DNA of 64,000 nt from Sambucus nigra (GCA_949130495.1 OX422222.1:106195709-106259708), one strand, 5' to 3'. Shown: positions 46,839 to 57,721, counted from the first letter of the stretch. Numbers and translations are program-made. The notes: generated from the letters alone by a model not told the origin.

Positions 46839-47854
46839 TGTAATACCCCGTATTTTTTTTTGCTTTTAAATTGGGGATTTATTAAATTTAATTGAGATAA
46901 ATTAATTAAATATTAATTCGGATATTTATTTAAATATTTACTAGCGTGACGAGAGTTAGTGATTATTGGGAATTTGTTGAATGTTACTTAATGAGCAAAC
47001 TAATATGTAGTATTGAATTTATTAAAATTGCCACGAGTGAATAATATAACAATTATGGAAATTAAGTCGGGACGCGCCTGTGTCGTGTCGGGACTATATT
47101 ATTATTATAAAAAGTAAATAAATTATAAGTCACCCGTATAGTCATTTTGAGTGCACCAACGTGTCCAGAAGGGTCGAGATAGTTAGAAAAGTGTACCCGG
47201 GGGTTTAATTTGGGTCTCGGGGTATTTTTAGGCCTAACTAGCACCCAGGGAGGGCGATTTAGTCATTTCCAAATTAGGCCTTAGTTAAATGACAAAAAAT
47301 GGGAATTAATATCAGATATTAGGAGACTACTCCAGGGTTAATATTCTCAAAAGTCTATAACGACAGTGAGAGGAAGAAAGGAGAAAAGTCTTCCAAGAAT
47401 CCAAGGCAAGAACCAACCGAATTGCATAACAACCACCATCAAAACGTAGATCAGAGCGACGGGATCAAGCCTATACCTATCAAACTCATGGAATCAGACC
47501 TACTATCTTAAGGCAAGTAATTTTCTTGCTGATTTCTAGTGGAAATTCAACCCTGTTAGAATAGGATTAAATAGTGTATGTTAACCGAAGAATTTGATGA
47601 TTTAGGAAATTTAAAACACATGCTTTAGAATAAATAAGTATATTCTGGAAATCTCATCATATGTAGAGGATTGCCCACGAAATTGTAATGGTTTAGAAGA
47701 GAGAAATATGGAAAAAGAAGTAGAAGATTGGAAATTATAATGAAACTAGGGTTCTTGATAAAAATTACGAATTGGGCTATTAATCCTATACTTTTGATGA
47801 AATTCGTACATGCTTTGCGTAGAAAATCATGTCGGTAGGTTAATATGACTATTA

Positions 47855-48101
47855 GGCCCTGTTTGATAGAGGTGGGTGGAATTAATTTTCAAGTCATTAG
47901 TTTCTTGGAATTCAATTGTTTGGGGACCCCCAAAGAATTGAATTCCATGGCAAATCAATTCTTTGTGCTTTAGGTGTTAGTACCTTAGTGTAAGTGGTAA
48001 TTATTTTTCAGGGAAAATAAGTGCTATCAAACGCAACTAAAAGCTAGAAAATAAGAAAGATTCCTTATTTTACATGGAAAATGTTGCTATCAAACGGACC
48101 C
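47855..48101. mobile_element. Tourist-like MITE (PIF/Harbinger type)
   Basis: 247 bp, absent from LTR E, where CTATTAGTTTAATTGG is uninterrupted. TSD TTA at 47852-47854 and 48102-48104. Imperfect 15-bp inverted ends GGCCCTGTTTGATAG and CTATCAAACGGACCC. No coding capacity. The 3-bp TTA TSD and GGCCCTGTTTG-type end fit Tourist/PIF-Harbinger MITEs. Confidence 0.85.
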
Positions 48102-48202
48102 TTAGTTTAATTGGTTGGTAGTTTGGGACTCAATTATGGAGTTTTAGTTGAATTTGATGAAGGAAACTTGTAGTTAACAATGACAGAACTCGGAATACCT
48201 AT

Positions 48203-48280
48203 TCGATGGATCGATCGACTCAAGAATGTCGATCGATCGACTGATTGATCGATCGACCCCTTTAATTGATCGATCGACCC
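48203..48280. repeat. Palindrome cluster in T1 3' LTR
   Basis: TCGATCGATCGAC-type units, matching 40159-40250 with different point changes. Confidence 0.9.
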
Positions 48281-50099
48281 CTGCTGGAAACTGCATGTTT
48301 TTCCTCTTTTTGTTTAATTCAGATAAAATGCGTAGGAACCCTTGAATATCATTTAAAGAGTATAATGGGTCATGAAGAGGAACAGTAGGGTCTAAGTAGA
48401 TTTCGTTGAATGTAATTTTATATGGTATGTAACCGTGGGTTAATGGAGGTTTGTCACATATTGAAAATCGTTTGTATGTTAACTAAGGAATTGAGAGATT
48501 CGTGAATGACTTAGACTAGTATATTAGAGAGGGTATACCTACTGAATTTACCTTTAGGATGAGAGAATACTTCGAGGAACGAGAAGTAATTATGAAATGA
48601 CTATAAATGAGAATAAGAAGAGAGGAGTCCTTTATACGTAAGGATTGGGTAAAGTTGTATTATGTAAGGTTAAAAATATTATCATGGGTCGTGGGCGAAC
48701 CTAATTGAAAAATATGAATATTGACATATATGACCGAGTGCATGTGTATGTATATATTATATATTTTTGTATAATCATACCCGCGCTACTTCCTATCACG
48801 GAGGTTACCGCGTCGGGATAGTCTTATCTCGATGGGACCTTTATGGGGGATATTGACTTGTACCCTAGAACATAGGATTCCTTGGTATAGGCTATCTGAG
48901 AATGATAGTTAGGCGGTCCTAAGAGACGTGAGGGGTATGTGTTGACCTCTTAGTGACTTGGAACTATGCTTCGCCTCCATTATGTGTGTATTGTGTTAAT
49001 ACAGTTCGAGAGTGATTTCGAACTAGTATTTTCCTTAGTACGAGAGATACGGGGACTTGATAGCAGAGTATGCCAGCACCATAGATTTCATGTGGGGTGT
49101 CGAAAGTATACATATATTATACGAGTGAATAATACTTATACGTATATATGCAATTCTTCTATTGTGCATATAAGTAGATAAATATTGAATAAATGCTCCA
49201 AAATTATAGTAAGTGTTCGGGAACTTTATAATAGTACTAAGAGATACTAAGTAACGTAAGTAATCATTAAGAGATCAATCTCTAAACAAAAATCATAGTC
49301 TTGTGACTTCGTGAAATAAAATTTATGAGAGATGATTAGACAGACTTATGAGGCATTTAGTAGTACGTTAGGCGTTCACACTAGATGGGAGGTGAGAATT
49401 CTTAAGAGAGTGTCGTGTGATAACATGGGTGTCTTATCAATTAGTGAGCATTTAATTACTTGCTAAAACACTTTTTAAAGCTATTTTTACACTCATGCTC
49501 TGACCCGTTTCCTGTCATCTTCTCTCTCTTATATATATATGTATATATTACATGTGTCTAGCCACAGAGGCGCCAGGAGTAGGTTACTTAGACTGGACGT
49601 GCTGCAGCTTATGTGGGAGTTGTAGGCCTTTGCAGTAGACAACCTCACCTTTGATTCCGTTCATGTTTTAGTTCCTCAGTAGACAGGGCATGTGTCGCCC
49701 ATTTCCTATTTTTCTATTTAGACTTATTAGAGATTCAGTATTCATTTATGATTCCAATATTCAATATTATTGTGGGATTTATTTCTTTGTCATGTAGACT
49801 TACGATGCAGATATTTTCTTGGTTTAAGTAATCTAGTTGACATTTTTATTCATTGTTTTTAAATTATCTCGTGTATTATTCATGTTGGGATATATTCCAA
49901 AAAGGTTTTTGATATGAAATTTAATAAATAAAAATAATTATAATTTTTTGTGACACTTAGCTTAATTATTTAGGGTGTTTAAATTGGGAAAAAATTATTT
50001 TTCGACAATGATGCTAAGAATGAACCAACTGTTCACCTGGATTTAATTTAATAAAGGATTGATCACCCGAAATTTAATTAGGCGGGGTGTCACAATTAT

Positions 50100-50436
50100 T
50101 TTCCATTCCGTCGTTATATTATGAGACAATTATTAATGGTTTTGGGGGACTTATCGATTCCACAGTTGTTTATGATTTTTAGTTAGATATTTATTGTTGG
50201 ATCTTTTCGTTTAAGTTTTAATAAATTAAAGTTTGATTTATTTTGGAGATTGTCTTGGTGATGGATATTATATATATATATATATATATATATTCGTTGA
50301 ATTTAATTGCATTATATCTGATAGATTAAAGATTTAAATATCTCATCTTTCCGTCACATGCTGAGAATGGTATATAATTTAGTAACGCCCGACGTAGTTT
50401 TTCGATGGCCAACGCTAGAGTGCGCAGGGTGTTACA
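50100..50436 (+). repeat. N LTR D, second part
   Basis: Resumes after the T1 TSD and ends GGTGTTACA at 50436, followed by the chain TSD CTTAT. Includes a (TA)n tract at 50268-50293. Confidence 0.85.
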
Positions 50437-50441
50437 CTTAT

Positions 50442-50948
50442 CCCATTAAAATTTCAAGTCCCTATAGCCTAAATTTATTAGACTTTTCACTAAGTAGACT
50501 AGCCATTAATCTCTTGTCCTTTTTACGTACATAAGAATGTGCTTTACTTCAATTCAGTGCTTGTCACTTGGGTTACACTAGAATTTGCTGAACATGCCAA
50601 TGGAAAAGAAGATATTCATTCTTATACATAACATAACATATATGAATCTTCCCATCGTCAAAGCATAAGTTATATTCATCATCCCATCGCTCCGATGGGT
50701 TGTCTTTTAACACTAATCCTTATAACAAGTAAGAAATAAGTTCTTAGAATCCATCCTACTAAATTTTTTGAGCACATCTTCAATTAAAGTGGCTTAGAAT
50801 AAGACCAACATCATTTTTTCCGATCACGTTAGAGCTTTATCACATGGATGTAGATAGTTTCTCCAAAGTCATTCATGTAGAACTGACTAGATAACCACAC
50901 ATTTATGCTTGAGAAAACACCCACATCGTTCCCGCTTAGGAGAATATC
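50442..50948 (-). pseudogene. C1 end of RT and first half of RNase H
   Basis: Read from 50948 down: DILLSGNDVG (directly after the YVDD box), SQFYMNDFGE (usually [10 protein letters not shown]), later HILMYVKRTRD and GYRDLKF (usually GYTDSDF, the first RNase H Asp block). The text continues at 9132 with KDSKKLTSLYV (usually D/NSRKSTSGYV). Stops throughout. Confidence 0.75.
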
Positions 50949-52494
50949 TGTTGGGAAAGTAAATTGGGATTGACATTTAAATTGCAAAACAATTCAGACA
51001 TAAGATTGTTGATTAATCGTGCATTAAAAAGAAATTAATAACTAAGTTTAAAGATTAAACCTAGGGTTTCAAGAATACACTACCATAGCGAATGATGTTA
51101 TGATTCGTATGAGGAGGCAAAGGTTGAAGAAGATGAAAATCTTTATGCACTCTAAGGTATCTATAAACAATGATAGAAAGATATGAACACCTCGAATATT
51201 TTAGTGTGTGATCGACCCAAAGTAAGTTTTATGTGTGCGCACTCTTGGAGATGACATCATGGTGAAATATGATAGAAATAACCTTATCTCCCCTTACCCC
51301 TTTAGAAAATATGAATAGTGTTTTCCCTCTTTAACCGTCCGTAATGGATCATTTACCTAAGACCTTAGTTTACACCAACATAAATAGATATGGTCTATGG
51401 GATTTAGTCAAACTGGGCTTCCAGAGAGTTTCAAGCCTACTACTTGGGCATTTGACTATAATAGAGACCCAAGATAAATAGCTAAATTGGATTCAATTAA
51501 ATACTCAAAAATCCCAATTACAATTATCGTAATTGTTTTCTTTCTTTATTTAATCACAATTAACACTAAATAATCATGACTGCACCCCAATTTAACTATC
51601 TATAAATAACTCGAAATAAAGAGGTATGATTTTCAAGGTTGATTATGGTACATAATATTAATCTCCACATTAAGTGCCCAATATGCACTTGGTTAAATAA
51701 ATTTTCCGCTAATGAATTGCAACTAATATGAAATTAATTTCTTGATTGTTAGACTTAACTTATTTGCTACTCCACCGTGATCTCAGACCTAAAAAATATA
51801 AGTCTGACAAGGGGGTATCACAATCCACAGTATCTCCTGGATGCATATTCCTCCGAATTATGATCTCAGACCTACTAAAATAACTATCACCCAATGTGAT
51901 GGGATTATTTGACTCGATAAAATCATATCACAACCATAACAATCAAAGTGATATATGAGCAATCATTTCAATCCTTATAATTCAAGGAAATAAGAATCTA
52001 TCCACTCTTTGCCAATGGTATGTGATTGCCTGAGTCTAATAATGACATCCATTAGACTCAAATCTCATGGGTGGTCCTGATTAATACATTCCTGGATGTA
52101 CTATTCATAATACTTGATAGAAATATTATATGATGTGAGGTAAAGATTAGGAATCCACTTATGTAATAGAGTCAAGTTCTCGAACAATCATAAAGGTTGC
52201 CATAATTTGAGATAAACTATTACGATTTTATCATAACCATTCTGATAGGCTGTCAACTCCGTATCTAGGTTATGAAATGTTCAATTATTCTCGAAGTAAA
52301 ATTACGATCTACTGTGATCAAGTCAAACCAAGTTCACTAGAATTTTTACTAAATAAAATTGATCAACATGTGTATAATATATTTAAACTAAATATAAGAC
52401 ATTCTTGCAACCATTATTCTTATTTCCAAATTAACTGACACACGTTTATAGAATTGTAATCAACTTACATGGTTTTAAGAATAAAACCCCAACA
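50949..52494 (-). mobile_element. Solo LTR (copia) in C1 reverse transcriptase
   Basis: 1546 bp, TGTTGGGAAAG...CCCCAACA on the plus strand. Flanks ATATC and TTATC (one mismatch) are the likely TSD. It splits C1 RT immediately after the catalytic Asp pair. Orientation is set by similarity to the C1 3' LTR. No coding sequence. Confidence 0.8.
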
Positions 52495-53060
52495 TTATCA
52501 TCCATAGAAAGTACCAAAAATACCACCACGTTTCCTTCACGAATCTTATACACACAAGTTTGATCTAGTAATGGATCAAAATAAAAAGATTTGATTGCTT
52601 GATCAAATCGAATGATCCAATATCTTGATGCTTTCTTAAGTCCATAAATGGATCTCTTAAGCTTCCATACTTTTCTTTTATGGCTACTTGATATGAATCC
52701 CTAGGGTTGCATCATATAGATGAAATCAATAAGATTGTCATTTAAGAAAAAAGTCTTGATTATATTTTCAATATCTCATAATCCATATGATCCATAGGGG
52801 ATACATGAATTCGAGTAGACTGACTTTTTCATGTCTATGAGCGAGAAAGTTTTTAATAGTTAATCCTCTCTTTCTGAATAAATCCATTCGTAAAAAATAT
52901 TTACTTGAAGGTTTCTACATTCGCATTTACCCTTCTTTTCTTTTTATTGATCCACTTGTATCCAACGGGGTTTATCCCATTCAGTAAGTCTACAAGTTCC
53001 TAAACCTGATTTGAATGTGTTGAATCCATCTCTCTATTAATAGCCTTTAGAAAAATCTCA
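52495..53060 (-). pseudogene. C1 reverse transcriptase
   Basis: Read downward from 53060: KWINKKKRRVNANVETFK (usually KWVYKxKxxxxGxVERYKARLVAKG), an ESLKMDLRNKRFI-like zone, SIYGLKQAS-type remnant, WSIRFDQAIKSF, FDPLLDQTCVYK, VVVFLVLSMDD (usually VxFLVLYVDD). The catalytic Asp pair lies at the very edge of the solo LTR. Heavily broken. Confidence 0.75.
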
Positions 53061-54250
53061 GAGTCCTTTTCTTTGAATAACTGCAATTCGGTACTTGTTC
53101 GCCCGGGGTCTCATTTAAGTGTTTACCCAAATATACTAACCTCTCAGGATGATGCCTCACTCCCACTATGATATTTCTACACTTGTGGTCCAGTATAAGG
53201 TACATATGTGTCCTGATTATCGATAGTTCTTCGAGTACCATTAGATAGTGTATTATTGATATCATGTTATATTTTATCTTGTATGGGTGGTTCGAAAGAA
53301 ATTATCTGTTCTTTCCCTCTTAGGTCCTATATGATCAACCTACTCTTGGGTTTGTGGTCTATCATATACTTTTCTTCCAAGTAGCAGAAATTTATGCTAA
53401 TAAATACCCTCTAGTCCTTAGGATCATAAAATTGACTAACTTTTATTCCTTTAGGGTAATCTGAAAAGGGATATACATTTGTCCTTGATTCCAACTTCCT
53501 CTACTCCTACCTCAACACATGTGATGGGTAACCCCAGATCTGAAAATGTCTTAGACTAGGATTGAGCTCAGCCCACAGTTTTGTGGGGATCTTTGATACT
53601 GATAAAAAAGGAACTAATTTTAGTATATATACATATCTAATGCAAGAACCCAAAAATAATTTTGCAAAATGAACTAGCATATGATACATCTAACCATGTC
53701 CAAAAAAGTTATGTTCCCTCTTTCTACTACATAGTTTTTCTATTGAGTGCCCAGTAAAATTAATTGAAATGTAATACCCACCTATGATTCCTAATTTATC
53801 CCCATAAGTACTCACCCTCATGATCAGATCATAGGCTCAGGATTAGTTTAACATGCCTATGTTCTACCTCAACTTTGTACATTTTTAACTTATCAAAGGA
53901 TTCAGACTTGTGGTGCATAAGGTGTACATATCCATACCTTGAGTAATCATAAATGAAGGTGATAAACAATAAAATGCCTATTTTCCTAATTGTTATAAGG
54001 CTACATAAAATCAGTATGAACCAGTTCCATCACATATTTAGCTCTATAGCCTCTGGTCGTGAAGGGCCTCTTGGTCATTTTACCTTCTAAAAAGGATTCA
54101 TAAACTTGAAGTGCCTCCACTACAATGAGCATAACTACCCCTTTAAAACTAATATTTAAATTCTTTCTAGATTAACATGACCCATTAGTAAGTTATAAAG
54201 TTATGTTTGTTTTTACTTAAAAGGTTTCATTCTTTTTAGATTATTCCTAT
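53061..54250 (-). pseudogene. C1 integrase
   Basis: Read downward from 54250: GHVNLERI (HHCC start, usually GHINLNRI), CESFLEGKMTKRPF-like zone near 54090, ELVHTDFM near 54020 (first Asp region), SDHEGEYLWG near 53800 (second Asp, usually SDRGGEYL), a RNRTLLDMV-like word near 53720, and LNPSLRHFQIWGYPSHVLR near 53510-53565 (usually KPSLRHLKIWGCPAYV). Further on VRHHPERLVYLG near 53120 marks the linker to RT. Many frameshifts. Confidence 0.75.
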
Positions 54251-54829
54251 CTGAGTTATTCATTTTAGTATTTAATAGAAATGGTGAGATGGGTTTTATA
54301 ACATATATATCATTTTACAATGCACTAGAAAATATAAAAAGGTTTCCATTTTTTGTAAAAATATATTAATTAAAATACGGAGAACGTTCCTTCAAAACTA
54401 ACTAATAAACATAAATTAAATTCCTTTAGTGGGTATATAAATTAACACACACTCAAAATTTAATTAGCATGAATTAAAATTTTATAAATGAAATAAAAGT
54501 CGTTACAAGAACTAAAGGTATGTTTGGAACTTAACTCAACAATACATGGAAATATCTTTATATTCATTGTAATTATTTTCTTCTTCACTCCTAAGTCTAA
54601 CTGTCAAATCTTCTGTACAATTAGTTGAATATTCGTTGAATTTTTTTATCAAGTACTTTGATTTCTTTTTTACGTATATAATAGTCAAATTGTAACAACT
54701 CATCTAAACCTGAGGTGTTTATTCTATATGAAACATTAAGAGAAATATCATTCACACTATGATATGTGGTGGTGTTGGGATATAGATATTCGTCCGTAAA
54801 ATTAAACATCATAACCCCCTGGTTGCCGT
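54251..54829 (-). other. C1 protease/integrase linker remnant, then unknown sequence
   Basis: From 54300 to 54250 the minus strand reads FLLNTKMNNSDRNNLKRM, like the linker before copia integrase (TLLNTEMNN...KRKR). From about 54370 to 54829 I cannot assign the AT-rich sequence. It holds one 63-codon open stretch (54812-54621, minus) with no recognisable domain. Confidence 0.4.
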
Positions 54830-55098
54830 TGTTGGATAAATTCCAATATTTATTGATATTTTAATTATTAGTTGTTAATATTTTATTATATTATTGGTGT
54901 TTTATTTTAAACATAGTTTGGGTTTTATTTTAGAAGGTAGAAACATGAGCAAATGGGTGTGAAAGATATGGGAGTGCTCAAAATCCCATATTGTCCCACA
55001 TTGGAAGAATACTACAAAAAGTAGTGGTATATCAACTAAAGGACAACTAAGATTCTTAATTGACAAGTCAAATAAGAGGTTATGATCCTACGCATCGC

Positions 55099-55118
55099 GG
55101 TGGTGCTTAAGCACCACC
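55099..55118. repeat. 20-bp perfect palindrome in C2 LTR
   Basis: GGTGGTGCTTAAGCACCACC. Imperfect pairing extends further through flanking CGCATCGCG and CGCGACATGCG. It sits at the start of a ~150-bp GC- and CpG-rich patch (55090-55235). Conserved at 63413-63432 in the other LTR. Confidence 0.95.
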
Positions 55119-55500
55119 AATCGCGACATGCGTAAGCGTAACACGCGACGCGCGAAAGGACGATTGGGCGACTTAGGGCGCATTGCGCGCTTTGACGCGC
55201 ACTTGGCACTTCGCACGTGTGCATCGTCGCTTGGAGCGTGGGAGCCTAAAGTTTTGACGAGGTAAAACAGATCAACGGTTGGGATTAAACGATCCAATCA
55301 AAGGGTTTTAAATCTGAAACGACTTGATCTAAACCGTTAGATGAACTCGTAGCGTTTCGTGTAGGGGATATCCATTCGCTTACGATGGGATGCCTAATCT
55401 GAACCATTAGATCGCAGATGTTCCAAACAGGCACGATCCAACGGTTGCTGAGTCACTCCATGAAGAGCTGTGACTGTTGAAGAACAGTCACAGAAATGGC

Positions 55501-55508
55501 TATAAAAA
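55501..55508 (+). promoter_or_regulatory. TATA box in C2 5' LTR
   Basis: TATAAAAA in GGCTATAAAAAGAG, conserved at 63814-63821 in the 3' LTR. Confidence 0.65.
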
Positions 55509-55769
55509 GAGTTCCATGCCTCTGTTTTGGACACCAAAAATTGCTAGTTTCCCCTCTCTCCGTCCTCTATATTTTGGCATTATCAAGTTACAAATTCAGA
55601 GTGTTCTCGAATTGATCAAACAGTACATAGTTTGAATCAAATAACTGTTCATACACTGCATTGTATCCTGAAGGCAGATTCTATAGAACCCATAGTGTAC
55701 TCGCGGTTCTGTCTCAACCCATAGAAATTAATTAATATATTTCGTTCTTTCCATAACAAAACTCCAACA

Positions 55770-55805
55770 GTTTTAGGAAAAATTTATTCTTATTACTCCA
55801 CTCAA
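55770..55805 (+). other. C2 leader without a recognisable Met PBS
   Basis: The LTR end CCAACA is followed by GTTTTAGGAAAAATTTATTC. There is no TGGTATCAGAGC here, unlike the other elements. Confidence 0.6.
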
Positions 55806-56651
55806 ATAGAAGGAACTGTGGCACAATCTATCCAAGTCATGGCTCAAGACTTAATCCGACTCGACCGTTTTGATGGCGGAAATTTCACCCGTTGGCAAGA
55901 GAAAGTTACGTTCTTCCTCAGATCACTAAAACTTTCATACATTCTAGATGATAACCTTGAACAAATTCCCGAGCCCACACCTGAAGACACCGAAGAAATA
56001 AAGTAAAAACGTGTGAAGAGGAAAGAAGACGACTTTATGTGTCGAGGACATATCCTCAATGCTTTGTCTCAAACTGTTTATAGCGCTCATCGAATGATTC
56101 TGACGGCAAAGGAATTATGGAAGGCCTTGGAGACAAAGTATCAAAACGAGGAAGCGAGCAACCACAAGTTTCTAATTTCAAACTATATGAATTTTAGAAT
56201 GAGTAATGATAAATCTGTCGTTGCATAAGCCCATGAACTCCAACAAATTGTTGGTGACCTTAAAGCCGCTGGTATTAATCTTCAAGATGAATTTCAAGTA
56301 GGGGTGATTGTTTCAAAACTTCCATCCTCTTGGAATGGCTTTAAGAAGAAAATTAATCATGATGAAAAGACTTATACTGTGGAGTCCCTTCTTCGTCACC
56401 TTCGTATTGAAGATGATAATCTAATTCGAGAAAAGAAGGATGAACAAGGTGAGGGTCATTCAAAAGCTAATATGGTTGAGGATAAAAAATCCAAGATTAC
56501 CAAAGACTCAAAATTTAAAGCAAAGAATAATTCAAAATTCACGAACCAAGGTGCAAATAAGAAAAAGAAGGAAAAATGTTTCTTCTGTGACAAACCGGGA
56601 CATTATTCTCGAGAATGTTGTCTTAAAAAGAAGGCATTTAAGGAAAAATAA
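55806..56651 (+). pseudogene. C2 gag
   Basis: One frame. The expected start position at 55806 reads ATA (ATAGAAGGAACTGTG); the next ATG in frame is 55839. LDRFDGGNFTRWQEKVTFFL is a typical copia gag opening, followed by a UBN2-like helical domain (LNALSQTVY, LWKALETKY, LPSSWNGFKKK). In-frame TAA stops at 56004 and 56226. A CCHC knuckle CFFCDKPGHYSREC near 56578-56619 keeps all four ligands. Lys-rich tail, then TAA at 56649. Confidence 0.85.
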
Positions 56652-57721
56652 GGGTCGAAGGAAACCAACAATGTTGAAGATCTTATTGCTACTGTATGCG
56701 AAGCAAATTCCATTGATAATGAAAGTGGATGGTGGATGGTGGATGATGGATGGATACTGGCGCAACGGTCCACATATGAAAAGACCGCTCTTCATTCAAA
56801 ACATATCAAGAAATTGATGGAAAAGAAGTGAAGGTGGCAAATAATCTTCGCACCAATGTAGTTGGAAAAGGCACAGTGGAATTGAAGCTAACTTCTGGAA
56901 AGACACTTACTCTAATTGATGTACTGCATGTACTTGATATGTGTAAAAATCTTGTATCTGGGGACCTTCTCAATAAGAGAGGTTTCAAACTAGTGTATGA
57001 GTCTGATAAGTTTGTTTTGTCTAAGAATGGCCAATTTATTGGCAAAGGGTACTCTTGTAAGGGCGTGATCAAAATTAATGTAATCAATGATATTAGTTCT
57101 GCTTATATGGTTGAGTCTATTTCTTTATGGCATAGTAGATTAGGTCATGTGAATTATAGAAGTATAAAAAATATGACTAATCTCGGCTTAATCTCGAATT
57201 GTAAACTTGATAATCTTTCTAAATGTGAAATTTGTGCTCAATCAAAGATAACTAGAAAGTCGTTCAAATCTGTTAAGAGGAAATCTGAAATGCTTGATCT
57301 TATTCATAGTGATGTATGTGATATGAAGAGTAATATGACTCATGGTGGAAATAAATATTTCTTAACTTTCATTGATGATTACTCTAAGTATGCATATACA
57401 TATTTACTTAAAAGTAAAGATGAAGTTTTCGAGAAATTCCTAATTTTTAAAGCAGAAGTTGAAACTCAACAAAATCGGAAAATTAAAGTCCTACGATCCG
57501 ATAGGGGTGGTGAATATTACCCGAGTGAGTTTATACAATTTTGTAATACTCATGGGATAATCCATCAAGTTACGGCGCCATATACGCCACAACAAAACGG
57601 AACGGCGGAAAGAAAAAATAGGACTTTAGTTGAAATGATAAATTCAATGTTAATCAGTTCTGGTTTACCTTTGTTCGATGTGGGGAGAAGCGGTTTTATC
57701 CGCATGTTATATTTTAAATAG
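56652..57721 (+). pseudogene. C2 protease and integrase, main part
   Basis: Protease motif DTGATVHI at about 56753 lies in a frame different from gag, after a GGATGGT-type repeat that seems to have shifted the frame; TGA follows at 56777. Integrase: SLWHSRLGHVN and CEICAQSK (HHCC), Asp in IHSDVCD, FIDDYSKY, Asp in LRSDRGGEY, Glu in QQNGTAERKNR; all catalytic residues kept. 297 codons open from 56828. A frameshift at about 57680 follows. Confidence 0.9.

Larger units (their letters stand above)
39046..50094 (+). mobile_element. T1: Ty3/gypsy chromovirus (Tekay/Del-like)
   Basis: 11049 bp, TSD ATTAT at 39041-39045 and 50095-50099. LTRs 3.0 and 3.3 kb, TGTAATACCCCG...GGGTGTCACA. Gypsy order gag, protease, RT, RNase H, integrase, chromodomain. 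Long LTRs and a C-terminal chromodomain fit the Tekay/Del clade. Many stops, so not autonomous. It inserted into LTR D of the N chain. Confidence 0.95.
46839..50094 (+). repeat. 3' LTR of T1 (LTR F)
   Basis: 3256 bp. Matches LTR E except for a 247-bp MITE (47855-48101) and scattered changes. Confidence 0.9.
9133..50436 (+). mobile_element. N: four-LTR chain of a non-autonomous gypsy element
   Basis: Order: LTR A, internal AB, LTR B, internal BC, LTR C, internal CD, LTR D. The three internal regions are only 534, about 621 and 624 bp without later insertions and carry no coding sequence. Each starts with an initiator-Met-type PBS just after TGTTACA and ends in a purine tract before TGTAACACCC or a variant. 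The outer flanks carry the same TSD, CTTAT, at 9128-9132 and 50437-50441, and C1 RNase H is continuous across them. The whole chain therefore behaves as one insertion that expanded in place, or that inserted as a multimer. S3, S4 and T1 later inserted into it. Confidence 0.85.
7611..54829 (-). mobile_element. C1: old minus-strand Ty1/copia element, host of the nest
   Basis: Surviving parts, in element order, are integrase (about 54250-53450), RT (53050-52495), end of RT and first half of RNase H (50948-50442), second half of RNase H (9132-8745), PPT and 3' LTR (8731-7611). It is split by the N block (9133-50436, TSD CTTAT) and a solo LTR (50949-52494), and its gag side is cut off at 54829 by C2. 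The RNase H text runs on across the 41.3-kb N block when 50442 is joined to 9132, which proves that these were one element. All frames are heavily damaged. This is the oldest layer here. Confidence 0.8.
54830..55769 (+). repeat. 5' LTR of C2
   Basis: 940 bp with perfect inverted ends TGTTGG...CCAACA. TATAAAAA at 55501-55508, followed by GAGTTCCATGCCTC and a likely short R region. Closely matches 63144-64000. Confidence 0.95.
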
